Part shown: one piece after another, positions 27,143 to 35,840 of the stretch | How positions within the stretch are numbered: position 1 is the first letter of the stretch | How the letters are laid out: each line of letters starts with the position of its first letter | DNA from: Clostridia bacterium | GTDB taxonomy: Bacteria > Bacillota > Limnochordia > DTU080 > RSA5 | Assembly: GCA_002919235.1 (NCBI GenBank) | Contig: PKEX01000017.1 | Coordinates: forward strand, 1 to 64,000 | DNA: 64,000 bases | Direction of reading: 5' to 3' | Position numbers and translations under genes: made by a program | Notes under the pieces: model-generated | Database searches by the model: none | What the model saw: only the letters and a program-made list of their open reading frames with translations | Told to the model about the DNA's origin: nothing

Positions 27143-28421
27143 GGGCGTCGCCGTCTGGCAGGGAGACGGGTTTTCGGGCGCAGTGGACCTCTTGATCGAC
27201 GAGGGGCGCATCGCGCGGATGGGCAAGGGTCTCTCCGACCCCTCCGCCGTGGAGATCCGAGCGGAGGATTGGCTGGCCTTGCCGGGACTCGTCGACCTCC
27301 ACGCCCACTTGGGCGAGCCCGGGCACGAGGAGCGGGAGAGCCTGGACACCGGCCTCGCCGCGGCCGCCTGGGGCGGTTTCACCCACGTGGTGGCGATGCC
27401 GGACACCCAGCCGCCGGTGGATACGGAAAGCGCGGTCCAGTACCTGAAGGAACGGGCGAGCCGGATTCGGGGGGCGCGGCTTCTGATCTGCGCAGCGCTG
27501 ACCAAAGAGAGGTCCGGGATGGAGCTGGCCGAGCTGGCGCACCTGGCCGCCGCAGGGGCCTGCGCCCTGGGGGATGCGGCGCCGGTGGAAGATCCCGCGT
27601 TGATGCGGCGGGCCTTGCAGTACGCCTCGATGCTGGAGCTTCCGGTGTTCGCCCAGGCGGCGGACGCCCGCCTCTCCGGCGGCGGGGTCGCGCATGAGGG
27701 AAGCGCCGGGCACTGGCTGGGCCTTCCCGGCATCCCGGCGTCGGCGGAGTGGATCGCCGTGGCCAGGGAACTGCTCCTCGCGGAGGAGACCGGAGGGAGG
27801 GTCCACCTCCAAGGCGTCAGCACGGGCCGCTCCGTCCAACTGATCCGCGAGGCCAAGCGCAGGGGCGTGCGGGTCACCGCTGAAGTGGGCTTTTACCACC
27901 TGCTTTTGGACGACGAAGCCCTGGCGGACTACGACACCCGCAAGAAGCTGATGCCGCCGCTGCGCCCCCGCGCCGACGGGGAAGCCCTGCTGGAGGGAGT
28001 CCTGGACGGCACCGTCGACTGCATCGTCACCGACCATACCCCCTGCACCCCTGAAGAAAAGGATGCCGAATTCGACGTCGCGCCCTTCGGTGCCGCGGGG
28101 CTGGAGGTTGCGCTCCCGGCGCTGTACAGCCGGCTCGTCGCGACGGGCAAGGTCTCGTGGGCCGCTCTGATCGAGGCGCTCTCCGCCCGGCCGCGGCGGA
28201 TCGCCGGGCTCGGCGAAGCCCGGATCGCCGAAGGAGCGCCGTGCGACCTGACGCTCTTCGCCCCGGGCGAGTCGGGCTCTGTGGATCCTTCCCGCTGGCG
28301 CTCGAAAGCGAGGAACACCCCGCTGGCCGGGGAGCGCTTGTACGGCCGGGTGAAGGGGATCGCAGTCGGCCGGCGGCTGTGCGGTCCCTGCTTTGAGGAG
28401 CTGGAGGAGGTGGCGGGGTGA
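27120..28421 (+). CDS. pyrC: Dihydroorotase homologue with lost active-site residues (PyrC-like)
   Basis: By position and overall similarity this 433-residue protein is a type I dihydroorotase, the zinc enzyme closing carbamoyl aspartate to dihydroorotate. Compared with Bacillus PyrC as I remember it, His61 and His63 and Asp305 are kept. The metal-binding His of AHCED is Gln179 (VFAQAAD) and that of CHIST is Gly232 (LQGVST). Substrate residues also differ: FREPG is LGEPG (Arg to Gly65), MPNTRP is MPDTQP, and DHAPH is DHTPC. The reading frame is intact. It may be a non-catalytic partner of PyrB, as pseudo-dihydroorotases are in Pseudomonas, with an active enzyme elsewhere. The GTG start overlaps pyrB. 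Confidence 0.88.
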   Translation: MSCKVLVKGVAVWQGDGFSGAVDLLIDEGRIARMGKGLSDPSAVEIRAEDWLALPGLVDLHAHLGEPGHEERESLDTGLAAAAWGGFTHVVAMPDTQPPVDTESAVQYLKERASRIRGARLLICAALTKERSGMELAELAHLAAAGACALGDAAPVEDPALMRRALQYASMLELPVFAQAADARLSGGGVAHEGSAGHWLGLPGIPASAEWIAVARELLLAEETGGRVHLQGVSTGRSVQLIREAKRRGVRVTAEVGFYHLLLDDEALADYDTRKKLMPPLRPRADGEALLEGVLDGTVDCIVTDHTPCTPEEKDAEFDVAPFGAAGLEVALPALYSRLVATGKVSWAALIEALSARPRRIAGLGEARIAEGAPCDLTLFAPGESGSVDPSRWRSKARNTPLAGERLYGRVKGIAVGRRLCGPCFEELEEVAG

Positions 28422-29437
28422 GCCCGGAGGACGGAGGCCTCAACTTCGCGGACCGGCTGTTCGCCGCGGTCCTGGAAAAGGAGAGCCCCTTGGTGGTGGG
28501 GATCGATCCGGACCCGCGGCAGATTCCCCCGCAGGTGTTCGGCCGGCCGCGCCCGAACGAGGGCGTGCGAGCGTTCCTCGCCCGGGGTGTCCAGCGCTTT
28601 TCCGAGGCGATCATCGCCGCCGTCGCGCCACACGCCTGCGCCGTCAAACCGCAGCTGGCCTACTTCGAGCGGCTGGGGCCGGACGGGCTGGGCGCGTACG
28701 AGGCGGTGGTGGCCTGTGCCCGGGCCCACGGGCTGCTGGTGATCGCCGACGGCAAGCGGGGTGACATCGCCTCCACCGCCTCGCAGTACGCCGCCGCCTA
28801 TCTGGGTGAAGGCCCCGGTCGCCCCGCCGCGGGAGAAGGGGCGGGAGAAGCGGAGAAATGGCTGACCGCGGCGGACCTCGAAGGGCCCAAAGCCGACGCG
28901 CTGACCGTCAACGGCTACATGGGACGGGACAGCCTCGCGCCGTTCTTGAACGCGCTGGACTGGGGGAGAGGCGCCTTCGTCCTGGTGAAGACGTCGAACC
29001 CCTCCTCCGGCGACTTGCAGGACCGGCGGCTCCTCGCCGAGGGAGAAGGTCCGGGCGAGCCGGGCCAGGGCGCCGCCGTGAGCGTGGCCGAGCTGGTGGG
29101 CGGGTGGCTCGAAGCGTACAACCGGGAGCGGGCGGGAACGTGGGGATACGGCCCTTTGGGCGCGGTGGTGGGCGCCACCTTCCCGGGCGAGCTGACCCGG
29201 CTCCGGCGGGCTTTGCCGCACACCCCGTTCCTGGTCCCGGGGTTTGGCGCTCAAGGAGGCGGCATCGGCGACGTGGCCGGGGGATTTGACGGCCGCGGGC
29301 TGGGCGCGGTGGTCAACGCGTCCCGGAGCGTCCTCTACGCCTACCGAGACAGCGGGGAGCAGGCCTTCGACCGGGCGGCGGCGCGCAAGGCGCGGGAAAT
29401 CAAGGAAGCGCTGAAAGCACGCCTTTTCCGGCTTTGA
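28418..29437 (+). CDS. pyrF: Orotidine 5'-phosphate decarboxylase (long type)
   Basis: PyrF decarboxylates OMP to UMP. The 339-residue protein is the longer class (UMP synthase-like), with VGIDPDPRQIP, the catalytic cluster IADGKRGDIASTASQYA, DALTVNGYMGRDSL, VLVKTSNPSSGDLQ and VPGFGAQGGGIGDV. An insert of about 30 Gly/Ala/Glu-rich residues after AAAYLGEG seems tolerated. It overlaps pyrC by 4 bases. In Bacillus pyrF stands after pyrD; here it lies between pyrC and carA. Confidence 0.92.
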   Translation: MSPEDGGLNFADRLFAAVLEKESPLVVGIDPDPRQIPPQVFGRPRPNEGVRAFLARGVQRFSEAIIAAVAPHACAVKPQLAYFERLGPDGLGAYEAVVACARAHGLLVIADGKRGDIASTASQYAAAYLGEGPGRPAAGEGAGEAEKWLTAADLEGPKADALTVNGYMGRDSLAPFLNALDWGRGAFVLVKTSNPSSGDLQDRRLLAEGEGPGEPGQGAAVSVAELVGGWLEAYNRERAGTWGYGPLGAVVGATFPGELTRLRRALPHTPFLVPGFGAQGGGIGDVAGGFDGRGLGAVVNASRSVLYAYRDSGEQAFDRAAARKAREIKEALKARLFRL

Positions 29438-29463
29438 CTTGCGCTCCGGCCCGGCGTTACAAT
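29434..29463 (+). promoter_or_regulatory. Internal promoter before carA
   Basis: TTGACT (29434-29439, overlapping the pyrF stop) and TACAAT (29458-29463) are 18 bases apart, about 60 bp before the carA start. No PyrR-binding loop follows, so carA-pyrK-pyrD-pyrE may also be made independently of attenuation. Confidence 0.6.
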
Positions 29464-29521
29464 AGGACGAGATCGTTTGATATGGGTGATTTTTCCAGAC
29501 ACGAAGGCGAGGTGAGCCCGG

Positions 29522-30604
29522 GTGGCGGCGCGGGAACGAGCGGTTTTGGTGCTAGAGGACGGTTCAAGCTTTTGGGGCTGGGCGGTGGGCGCCCCGGGAA
29601 AGGTCGCGGGGGAGGTGGTGTTCTCCACGGCGATGACCGGCTGCCAGGAGCTCCTGGCCGACCCTGCCCTGCGGGGGGCGATCGTCACCATGACGTACCC
29701 GCTGGTGGGCAGCACCGGCGTGAGCGGCGGAGCGGAGGCGCCGCAGGCCGGTGGGCTGGTGGTGCGGGAGCTCTGCGACGTGCCCAGCCACTGGAGCGCC
29801 CGGCGTTCCCTGGCCGGCTTCCTCCGGGATCACGGCGTCGTGGCGGTGGAAGGCATCGACACCCGGGCGCTGACCCGGCGCCTCAGGGAGCGGGGCTCTA
29901 TGCGGGGCGTCCTGGCGACCGGCGAGGCCGACGTGGCCCAGCTGGCGAGGGACGCCCGGGAGCTGGCCGACCCTGCCGGCCGGGACCTGGTCCGGGAAGT
30001 GACGGCAGGCGGCGCCTACCTCTTTGCCGAGGGGCCCGGCCCGCGGGTGACGGTAGTCGACTGCGGCGTCACCCGGGCCGCACTGCGCCTCTTCGCCGGC
30101 CGGGGCTGCACCGTGACCGTGGTGCCGGCGGGCGCCGGCCCGGAGGAGGTGCTGGCCACGGAGCCGGACGGGGTGGTGATCTCCAGCGGCCCCGGTGACC
30201 CCCGATCCGTCCCGTACCTGGTGGAGACGGCGCGCCGGCTCGCCGAAGCCAGGCCCCTCTTCGGTTTCGGCCTGGGCCATCAGGTGATCGCCCGGGCGTT
30301 CGGGGCCGAGACCTACCGGCTGCCGCGCGGCCACCGGGGCGGGAACTATCCCGTGAGAGAACTGCCCTCGGGCCGGGTGTACATCACGGCCCAGAACCAC
30401 GGCTTCGCCGTGGCGGAAGGCTCGTGGAACGACCCCGACCTGGTGGTGACGCACCGCAACGTGCACGACGGGAGCGTGGAAGGCCTGGCGCACCGCCGGC
30501 TCGCGGTGCGGACGGTCCAGTTCCGGCCGGAGGCCTCGCCCGGGCCGGCCGACGCCGCCCACGTGGTGGACGACTTCCTCGCTTTGCTGCGCCGGCCGGC
30601 GTGA
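29522..30604 (+). CDS. carA: CarA-like small subunit of carbamoyl-phosphate synthase with dead glutaminase site
   Basis: CarA normally hydrolyses glutamine and passes ammonia to CarB. The 360-residue protein is collinear with the family: LEDGSSFWGWAVG, FSTAMTGCQELLADP, GIDTRALTRRLRERGSM, ISSGPGDP and the closing NVHDGSVEGLAH. The class I glutaminase triad is broken. The usual GICLGHQ is GFGLGHQ, so the nucleophilic Cys is Gly250 (codon GGC at 30269-30271). The HPEASPGP His is Arg335 (CGG at 30524-30526); Glu337 remains. Glutamine cannot be hydrolysed by the usual route. The frame is intact, and pyrK begins 12 bases later, exactly where carB would be expected. It may act as a scaffold, as in ammonia-dependent CPS I, or be in decay. 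Confidence 0.92.
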   Translation: MAARERAVLVLEDGSSFWGWAVGAPGKVAGEVVFSTAMTGCQELLADPALRGAIVTMTYPLVGSTGVSGGAEAPQAGGLVVRELCDVPSHWSARRSLAGFLRDHGVVAVEGIDTRALTRRLRERGSMRGVLATGEADVAQLARDARELADPAGRDLVREVTAGGAYLFAEGPGPRVTVVDCGVTRAALRLFAGRGCTVTVVPAGAGPEEVLATEPDGVVISSGPGDPRSVPYLVETARRLAEARPLFGFGLGHQVIARAFGAETYRLPRGHRGGNYPVRELPSGRVYITAQNHGFAVAEGSWNDPDLVVTHRNVHDGSVEGLAHRRLAVRTVQFRPEASPGPADAAHVVDDFLALLRRPA

Positions 30605-30616
30605 GGAGCTGGGAGA

Positions 30617-31423
30617 ATGGCAGAGCGCTACCGTCTGGAGATCCTCGACCACCGCGAGGTGGCTCCCGGGCACTGGGAGATGCTCCTCCCCCGGGTGGGC
30701 GGCCTCAGGGACGCGGAGCCCGGACAATTCGTCTCGGTCCTCTGCCGCACCGGTGAGAGCTGGGACCCGCTCCTGCGCCGCCCGTTCAGCATCTACCGGG
30801 CCGAGGAGGATGCGTTCAGCTTTCTCTACCGCGTCGCGGGCCGGGGGACCCGGCAGCTCTCCAGAGCCCGTGCCGGCGAGACGCTGGATCTGGTGGGCCC
30901 GCTGGGGAGGGGGTTTTGGTACCGGGACCTGGTCCCGGGATCCCGGGTGGCGCTGGTGGGGGGCGGGGTGGGCGTCCCGCCTCTTTTCTTCCTGTCGCAG
31001 CGCCTTCTCGAAGCCGGCGCCGTCCCCGAGATCTACGCGGGCTTTGCCTCGGCCCGGCAGGCAGTGGCGCTGGACCGGTGGCAGCGCCTGGGCCTTGCGC
31101 CGCAAGTGGCCACCGACGACGGGACCCTCGGCTACCGGGGCGTGGTGACCGAGCTCTTGGAAAGGCGCCTGGCCGGGGAGGGTCTCCAGCGGATCTACGC
31201 CTGCGGTCCCCGGCCGATGCTCCGAGAGGTGGCCCGCCTGGCGGGGGCTTGGGGCATTCCCTGCCAGGTGGCGATGGAAGAGTGGATGGCGTGCGGCGCC
31301 GGGGTCTGTTTGAGCTGCGTCATCAAGGTGGAGGACGACGCCTCTCCAGGCGGCCGGTGGATGCGGGTGTGCCGCGAAGGGCCGGTGTTCGACGGCGCAA
31401 AGGTGGTGTGGAACCGTGCATGA
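30617..31423 (+). CDS. pyrK: Dihydroorotate dehydrogenase electron transfer subunit
   Basis: PyrK carries FAD and a [2Fe-2S] cluster and links class 1B PyrD to NAD+. The 268-residue protein shows the flavin motif RRPFSIYR, the NAD-site [26 protein letters not shown] and the cluster Cys in [10 protein letters not shown] plus a fourth in RVCREGP. The ATG follows GGAGCTGGGAG. Its end overlaps pyrD by 8 bases, typical of the pair. Confidence 0.94.
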   Translation: MAERYRLEILDHREVAPGHWEMLLPRVGGLRDAEPGQFVSVLCRTGESWDPLLRRPFSIYRAEEDAFSFLYRVAGRGTRQLSRARAGETLDLVGPLGRGFWYRDLVPGSRVALVGGGVGVPPLFFLSQRLLEAGAVPEIYAGFASARQAVALDRWQRLGLAPQVATDDGTLGYRGVVTELLERRLAGEGLQRIYACGPRPMLREVARLAGAWGIPCQVAMEEWMACGAGVCLSCVIKVEDDASPGGRWMRVCREGPVFDGAKVVWNRA

Positions 31424-32345
31424 CGCGGCCGGGAACGCCGTCGACCTCTCGGTGCAGTTGGGCGGCCTCACGTTGAAAAATCCGGTCCTGGTCGCCTCCG
31501 GTACCTTCGGCTACGGCCGGGAGTTCGCCGGCTTTTTCGACCTGGGGCTCCTCGGCGGGGTGATGGTGAAAGGGATCTCGCTGGAGCCGTGGGAGGGGAA
31601 CCCGCTCCCCCGGATGGTGGAGACCCCCGCCGGCATGCTCAACGCCATCGGGCTGCAGAATCCCGGCGTCGAGCACTACTTGAAGCACGACCTCCCGTTC
31701 TTGCGTTCCTACGATACCCGGATCATCGTCAACGTCATCGGGAGGACGGTGGAGGAGTACGCCCGGGTGGTGGCCCGGATCGAGGCGGAGGACGGGGCGG
31801 ACGCCTACGAGCTCAACATCTCGTGCCCCAACGTTAAAGAAGGCGGCATCGCCTTCGGCAGCGACCCAGCGATGGCGGCCCAAGTGGTGGCCGCCGTGAG
31901 AGCGGAGACGGAACGTCCCGTCATCCCCAAGCTCTCGCCCAACGTGACCTCCGTGGCGGCGGTGGCGGCCGCGTGCCGTGAGGCGGGAGCGGACGCGGTG
32001 TCGCTGGTCAACACGTTTCTCGCGATGGCCATCGACGTCGATGCGGAGCGGCCCATACTGGCCAACGGGTTCGGCGGGCTCTCCGGCCCGGCCATCCGCC
32101 CGATCGCCGTCCGCATGGTGTGGGAGGTCTACCGGGAGGTGGATCTGCCCATCATCGGCATGGGCGGCATCATGACGGCGCGCGATGCGCTGGAGTTCAT
32201 CCTCGCGGGCGCCTCGGCGGTGGCCGTGGGGACCGCCAATTTCGTCAATCCTTACGCGGCGGTGGAGGTACTCCGGGGGATCGAGGACGCGGTCCGCCGG
32301 AGAGGGCCGCTGGCCGAGATGATCGGGCGGGCCCACCGGCGGTGA
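31416..32345 (+). CDS. pyrD: Dihydroorotate dehydrogenase, class 1B catalytic subunit
   Basis: PyrD oxidises dihydroorotate to orotate with FMN and passes electrons through PyrK to NAD+. The 309-residue protein has [39 protein letters not shown], the catalytic Cys in [13 protein letters not shown], and the FMN site [19 protein letters not shown]. Class 1B is supported by pyrK next to it and by the Cys base. The ATG overlaps pyrK. Confidence 0.95.
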   Translation: MHDAAGNAVDLSVQLGGLTLKNPVLVASGTFGYGREFAGFFDLGLLGGVMVKGISLEPWEGNPLPRMVETPAGMLNAIGLQNPGVEHYLKHDLPFLRSYDTRIIVNVIGRTVEEYARVVARIEAEDGADAYELNISCPNVKEGGIAFGSDPAMAAQVVAAVRAETERPVIPKLSPNVTSVAAVAAACREAGADAVSLVNTFLAMAIDVDAERPILANGFGGLSGPAIRPIAVRMVWEVYREVDLPIIGMGGIMTARDALEFILAGASAVAVGTANFVNPYAAVEVLRGIEDAVRRRGPLAEMIGRAHRR

Positions 32346-32384
32346 GCGGCACTCGCCGCGGCCTTGCGACGGGAGGCATGGGCG

Positions 32385-32975
32385 TTGACGGAGACAGAGG
32401 TCCTGGAGATCTTTCGGGAGTCCGGAGCCCTGCTGGAGGGGCATTTCCTCCTCACCTCGGGGTTGCACAGCGACCGCTACTTCGAGAAGTTCGCGGTCCT
32501 GCAGCATCCGGAGCGGACCGAGCGGCTCTGCCGGGCGCTGGCGGAGCGCTTCCGCGACGACGGGGTCCAGCTGGTAGTGGGCCCGGCCGTCGGGGGGATC
32601 CTGCTGGCGCACGAAGTGGCCAAGCACCTGGGCACACGGGCGGTGTTCACGGAGCGGGAGGGCGGCCGCATGTGCCTCCGCCGGGGCTTTGCCATTGCGC
32701 CGGGCCAGCGGGTGCTGGTGGTGGAGGACGTGGTGACCACCGGCGGCTCCGTGCGGGAGGTGCTGGACGTGGTGCGGGAGGCGGGGGGCGAGCCGGTGGG
32801 GGTGGCGCTGCTGGTGGACCGCAGCGGCGGCGCGGTGGACTTCGGCGTGCGCACGGAAGCCCTCCTCCGGCTGGACGTGAAGGCGTATCGCCCCGAGGAG
32901 TGCCCTCAGTGCCGGGCTGGCGTGCCGCTGGCGGCCCGCGGGAGCCGTCACCTATCCGGCGGCCCGACGCCGTAG
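32385..32975 (+). CDS. pyrE: Orotate phosphoribosyltransferase
   Basis: PyrE joins orotate and PRPP to form OMP. The 196-residue protein has TSGLHSDRYFEKFAVLQHP, VVGPAVGGILLAHEVA and the PRPP loop VLVVEDVVTTGGSVREVLD. A Cys pair (CPQC) near the C-terminus is seen in the PyrE-like branch in several Bacillota. I prefer the TTG at 32385, 8 bases after GGGAGG; an in-frame TTG at 32364 has no good site. It ends the pyr operon, at a hairpin shared with the convergent cluster. Confidence 0.92.
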   Translation: MTETEVLEIFRESGALLEGHFLLTSGLHSDRYFEKFAVLQHPERTERLCRALAERFRDDGVQLVVGPAVGGILLAHEVAKHLGTRAVFTEREGGRMCLRRGFAIAPGQRVLVVEDVVTTGGSVREVLDVVREAGGEPVGVALLVDRSGGAVDFGVRTEALLRLDVKAYRPEECPQCRAGVPLAARGSRHLSGGPTP

Positions 32976-33026
32976 CGCCCGGGCTCCGGCCGGGTTTCAG
33001 CCGCCGGCGGCCGGAGCCCGGGGCGC
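32975..33026. terminator. Strong hairpin between pyrE and the ligase cluster
   Basis: A 17-bp GC stem (32975-32991 with 33009-33026, one bulged G) joins the 3' ends of the two convergent operons. The loop contains the stop codon of the minus-strand gene and the right arm lies inside its coding sequence. No clear T run. Confidence 0.6.
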
Positions 33027-34355
33027 GAAGCCGCTGCAGGAGAAGCAGTAGTTGAGCAGGCGGCGCCGGGCCACGCGGCGGATAGAGGGTTCGTCAAAGA
33101 CCGCAGGCTTGGAGTTGAGTTCAAAGATCCACGGGTGGCCGGCGGCGTCGAGGCCTACGTCCATGGAGAGCTCGCCGTGGCGGTCGCCGGTCGCCCGGTC
33201 GAACACTTCCGCCGCCCGGACGATCACCCGGTGCAGCTCCTGGGTGATGTGCCGGGCTTTTGCCTCGTCGCGGAAAATGGAGCGGATGAGGGGAGAGAGC
33301 CGGGCCCGGCTGCCGCCCCGGGGCCGGTGGGTCGTGATCTGCCCGCGCCCCGCGATGCGGGCGGCCATCCCCGTCACCAGCCAGCGGCCGTGGGCGTCTT
33401 TCTGCACCAGCGCCCGGATGTCGAAGGGCCGGCCGCCCGTCTTGAGCAGGGGTACCGCCTTCTGCATCAGGTACCGGCGGCCGCGGCGCAGGCGGGCCAG
33501 CGCCGCGCGCAGCTGGGCTTCCTTCCGCAGGGTGCGGTGGACCATATGCCCTCCCGGCCGGGTGGCGTGCCAGCCAAATCCGCCTCCCTTGAGCAGCTCC
33601 ACCCGGACGGTTCCCTTGCCCAGGCTCCCGTCGGCCATTTTCAGATACACGCGGCCGTGCTCCCGCAGAAAGCTGAGGAGCGAAGCGGCGCCGGTGCACG
33701 GCGTCGTGGCGGGAAGGTACGCCCGCAGCGTTTCGTCTTTGCTCAGGATCTGGTAGACGCTCCACTTGTCGAGGAACTCCGGGTTGAAGAGGTCGAGCCC
33801 CGGCTCCGCCAAGAGCCGCAGGCGGGCCTCGCGGACGCTCTTTCGCCTCTCCGCCTTGCGCGTCGGCACGCGGTTGTAGACCACGTCCGGAAAGGGGAAC
33901 GCGCCCCGGACCCACCGGTGTCCCTTTCCCGCGGGAAGGTACGTGTAGCCCCGGATGATCTTGCTTTGCCAGTGGATGCCCTTGGGCGTGAAGACGTAGG
34001 CGATGGCGCCCATCTCCCGGGCCAGGGCGATGAAGCGGCGAAAGCGCGCGGTGAGGCCGGCGAAGGGCCGGCGGGACCCCCTGCGGCACGACGAGGTGAA
34101 GATGCCGATGACGGGACCGATGCGCACGACGCCGTCTCTCACGTCGACGTGCAGGCGCCACGAGCCGGGGATGGAGAGGCGGCCCAGCATGGGGCGGGCG
34201 GAGAGGTCTCCGGGCCGCTGCCCTTCGCCCGTCACCGCCAGCGGGTGCAGGCCCAGGCGTACCTCATCTCCCCGCTTCAGCGCTTCGCAGGCGTCGGCGC
34301 CGGCTCTCAGTCGGATGCGGTGGCCCCGCGTGCCACGGACGAGCGTCGCCTCCAT
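32997..34355 (-). CDS. YheC/YheD-family ATP-grasp protein (cluster gene 10, last)
   Basis: The 452-residue protein has an N-terminal beta-rich region (1-80) and a YheC/YheD-type middle (IGIFTSS, YVFTPKGIHWQS, PFPDVVYNRVPTR, LFNPEFLDKWSVYQIL). An ATP-grasp domain follows with VYLKMADGSLGKG, YLMQKAVPLL and FDIRALVQKD. The metal-binding end is GELSMDVGLD and IFELNSKP. All expected ATP and Mg residues seem present, so it is probably an active carboxylate-amine ligase. Substrate unknown; Bacillus YheC/YheD are spore coat-associated. I prefer the ATG at 34355 behind GGAGGG. A Cys-Ser-Cys near the end is unique to this copy. It is separated from the preceding gene by 88 bases. Confidence 0.85.
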   Translation of the reverse strand: MEATLVRGTRGHRIRLRAGADACEALKRGDEVRLGLHPLAVTGEGQRPGDLSARPMLGRLSIPGSWRLHVDVRDGVVRIGPVIGIFTSSCRRGSRRPFAGLTARFRRFIALAREMGAIAYVFTPKGIHWQSKIIRGYTYLPAGKGHRWVRGAFPFPDVVYNRVPTRKAERRKSVREARLRLLAEPGLDLFNPEFLDKWSVYQILSKDETLRAYLPATTPCTGAASLLSFLREHGRVYLKMADGSLGKGTVRVELLKGGGFGWHATRPGGHMVHRTLRKEAQLRAALARLRRGRRYLMQKAVPLLKTGGRPFDIRALVQKDAHGRWLVTGMAARIAGRGQITTHRPRGGSRARLSPLIRSIFRDEAKARHITQELHRVIVRAAEVFDRATGDRHGELSMDVGLDAAGHPWIFELNSKPAVFDEPSIRRVARRRLLNYCFSCSGFAPRAPAAGG

Positions 34356-34443
34356 GCTGGATCCCTCCATGATTCTCGAATCGCGTCTCAGGGCCCGCCG
34401 CAGGCCCCGGAGACGAGCGGCGCGGACGAGGAGCCCTCGCACG

Positions 34444-35793
34444 TCAAAAACCCGCCAAGTACCGGGCGTACGCCATGGGCCGGCGGAACGAGAGGAAGAC
34501 CCGCCGCTTGGGCCCGGCGTCGAACACCTTGCGGAAGGGCTTCGCGTTCACCTCGATGAGCCAGACCCGCCCGCGGCGGTCCACCCCCAGGTCGAGGCCG
34601 ATCTCGCCCAGGGGGCTGTCGAACACTTCGTCCAAGGCTTCCACGATGGTCTTGGCCGCCTGGTTGATGCTGGCCCGGACCCGGCGGCGAGCCTTGCCGA
34701 AGCGGGAGCGCAGCACCCAGCCGAGGCCCATGGCGGTGCCTCCCCGGCTCAGGTTGGAGGTGAGCCGTCCCTTCGGTGCGACGCGGACGTAGATCTTGGT
34801 CCGCTTCCACGTCCCGCTCCCGTCCTTTTGCATCAGGATCCGCACGTCAAAGGGGGAGCCCCCTACGGTGGCGAGGCGAAGGTCGGGCTGCATGATGTAG
34901 CGCTTTCGCCGCTGGATGCGGGCGATGCCCTGGTAGAGCGTTTCGAACCGGCGGGTCTTGTGCTGCCGAGTTCCCCTCCGCCACTCGTACCAAGCACCGA
35001 GCCGCCGCACCCGGATGATCCCCTTCCCCTGGCTCCCTTCGGTGGGCTTGAGAAACGTCGCGCCGTGCTCTTCCAGGAAGGCCTTGAGGCTTTGGGGCCC
35101 CGTGAGCTGCCGGGTGTCCGGCAGGTAGCGGGCGAGGGCTTGGTGGCCGGACATCTTCTGGTACAGCGCCCACTTGTCGAAAAAGCCCTCGTTGAAATAC
35201 TTCACCGAGGGGAGCGAGCGGAGAAACTGCTTGGCCCGCTGGGCGCTGGGACGGCGTTCCCAGCTCCGAGACTGGATGCGGTCGTAGACGACGTCCGGCA
35301 CGGGGTAGCGGACGACGGCCCAGCGCCTGCCGGAAAGGACGAACCCTTCGACCCAGTCCCGCCCTGGCTGCACCCCGTCGGGCGTGAGGACCATGGCCAG
35401 CAGGTTGAGCCGCCGGGCGTGGCGCATCAGCTGGCGGATGTCGAGGTTGCGCGCGCCGAAGAGCCGGGGTGAGCGGGGGCCGGCTTTCCGCCGCTTGACG
35501 GCGAAAATGGCGACCACCGGTCCGATCCTGAGCCTGCCGTGCTCCCGGTCGAAGCGCATCCAGAGGGTCTTGGGGAGCGGCAGGAGGAGCTCTTTCGCGA
35601 GGCTGCGGCTCAAGGCGACCCGGGCGGAGCTTTCGGAAGGCAGGACCCGCACCGGGCGCGACCGGCTGCCGACCGAGAGCGGACCGGCGAAACCCTCCGG
35701 AAGTCCCATGGCGGCTATGAGCTTTTTCGGGATCGCCAGGGCGTCCTCGGGGAGGTCGCCCGCGACCAGCTGCACTTTGACGCTCTCGTCCAT
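34444..35793 (-). CDS. YheC/YheD-family ATP-grasp protein (cluster gene 9)
   Basis: The 449-residue protein has the same architecture as its downstream neighbour: an N-terminal beta region (KVQLVAGDLPEDALAIPKKL), the YheC/YheD signature PVPDVVYDRIQSRSWERRP, FNEGFFDKWALYQKM, and an ATP-grasp domain with TFLKPTEGSQGKGIIRV, YIMQPDLRL, FDVRILMQKD, GEIGLDLGVD and LIEVNAKPF. Key nucleotide and metal residues are present. It is Arg/Lys-rich and very likely basic. The ligation partners are unknown. It follows the amidoligase gene by 47 bases in the same direction. Confidence 0.85.
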   Translation of the reverse strand: MDESVKVQLVAGDLPEDALAIPKKLIAAMGLPEGFAGPLSVGSRSRPVRVLPSESSARVALSRSLAKELLLPLPKTLWMRFDREHGRLRIGPVVAIFAVKRRKAGPRSPRLFGARNLDIRQLMRHARRLNLLAMVLTPDGVQPGRDWVEGFVLSGRRWAVVRYPVPDVVYDRIQSRSWERRPSAQRAKQFLRSLPSVKYFNEGFFDKWALYQKMSGHQALARYLPDTRQLTGPQSLKAFLEEHGATFLKPTEGSQGKGIIRVRRLGAWYEWRRGTRQHKTRRFETLYQGIARIQRRKRYIMQPDLRLATVGGSPFDVRILMQKDGSGTWKRTKIYVRVAPKGRLTSNLSRGGTAMGLGWVLRSRFGKARRRVRASINQAAKTIVEALDEVFDSPLGEIGLDLGVDRRGRVWLIEVNAKPFRKVFDAGPKRRVFLSFRRPMAYARYLAGF

Positions 35794-35840
35794 CGGCCTC
35801 TTCCCTTCCGTGCGCGATTGGGGGCGTCCGGGCCGGCGGG

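Noticed and set aside
29522-30604. Sequencing error or frameshift as the cause of the altered CarA residues
   Set aside because: The frame is intact throughout, the changes are single codons at two distant sites, and PurF and PyrC show the same kind of loss. An error cannot be fully excluded without reads.
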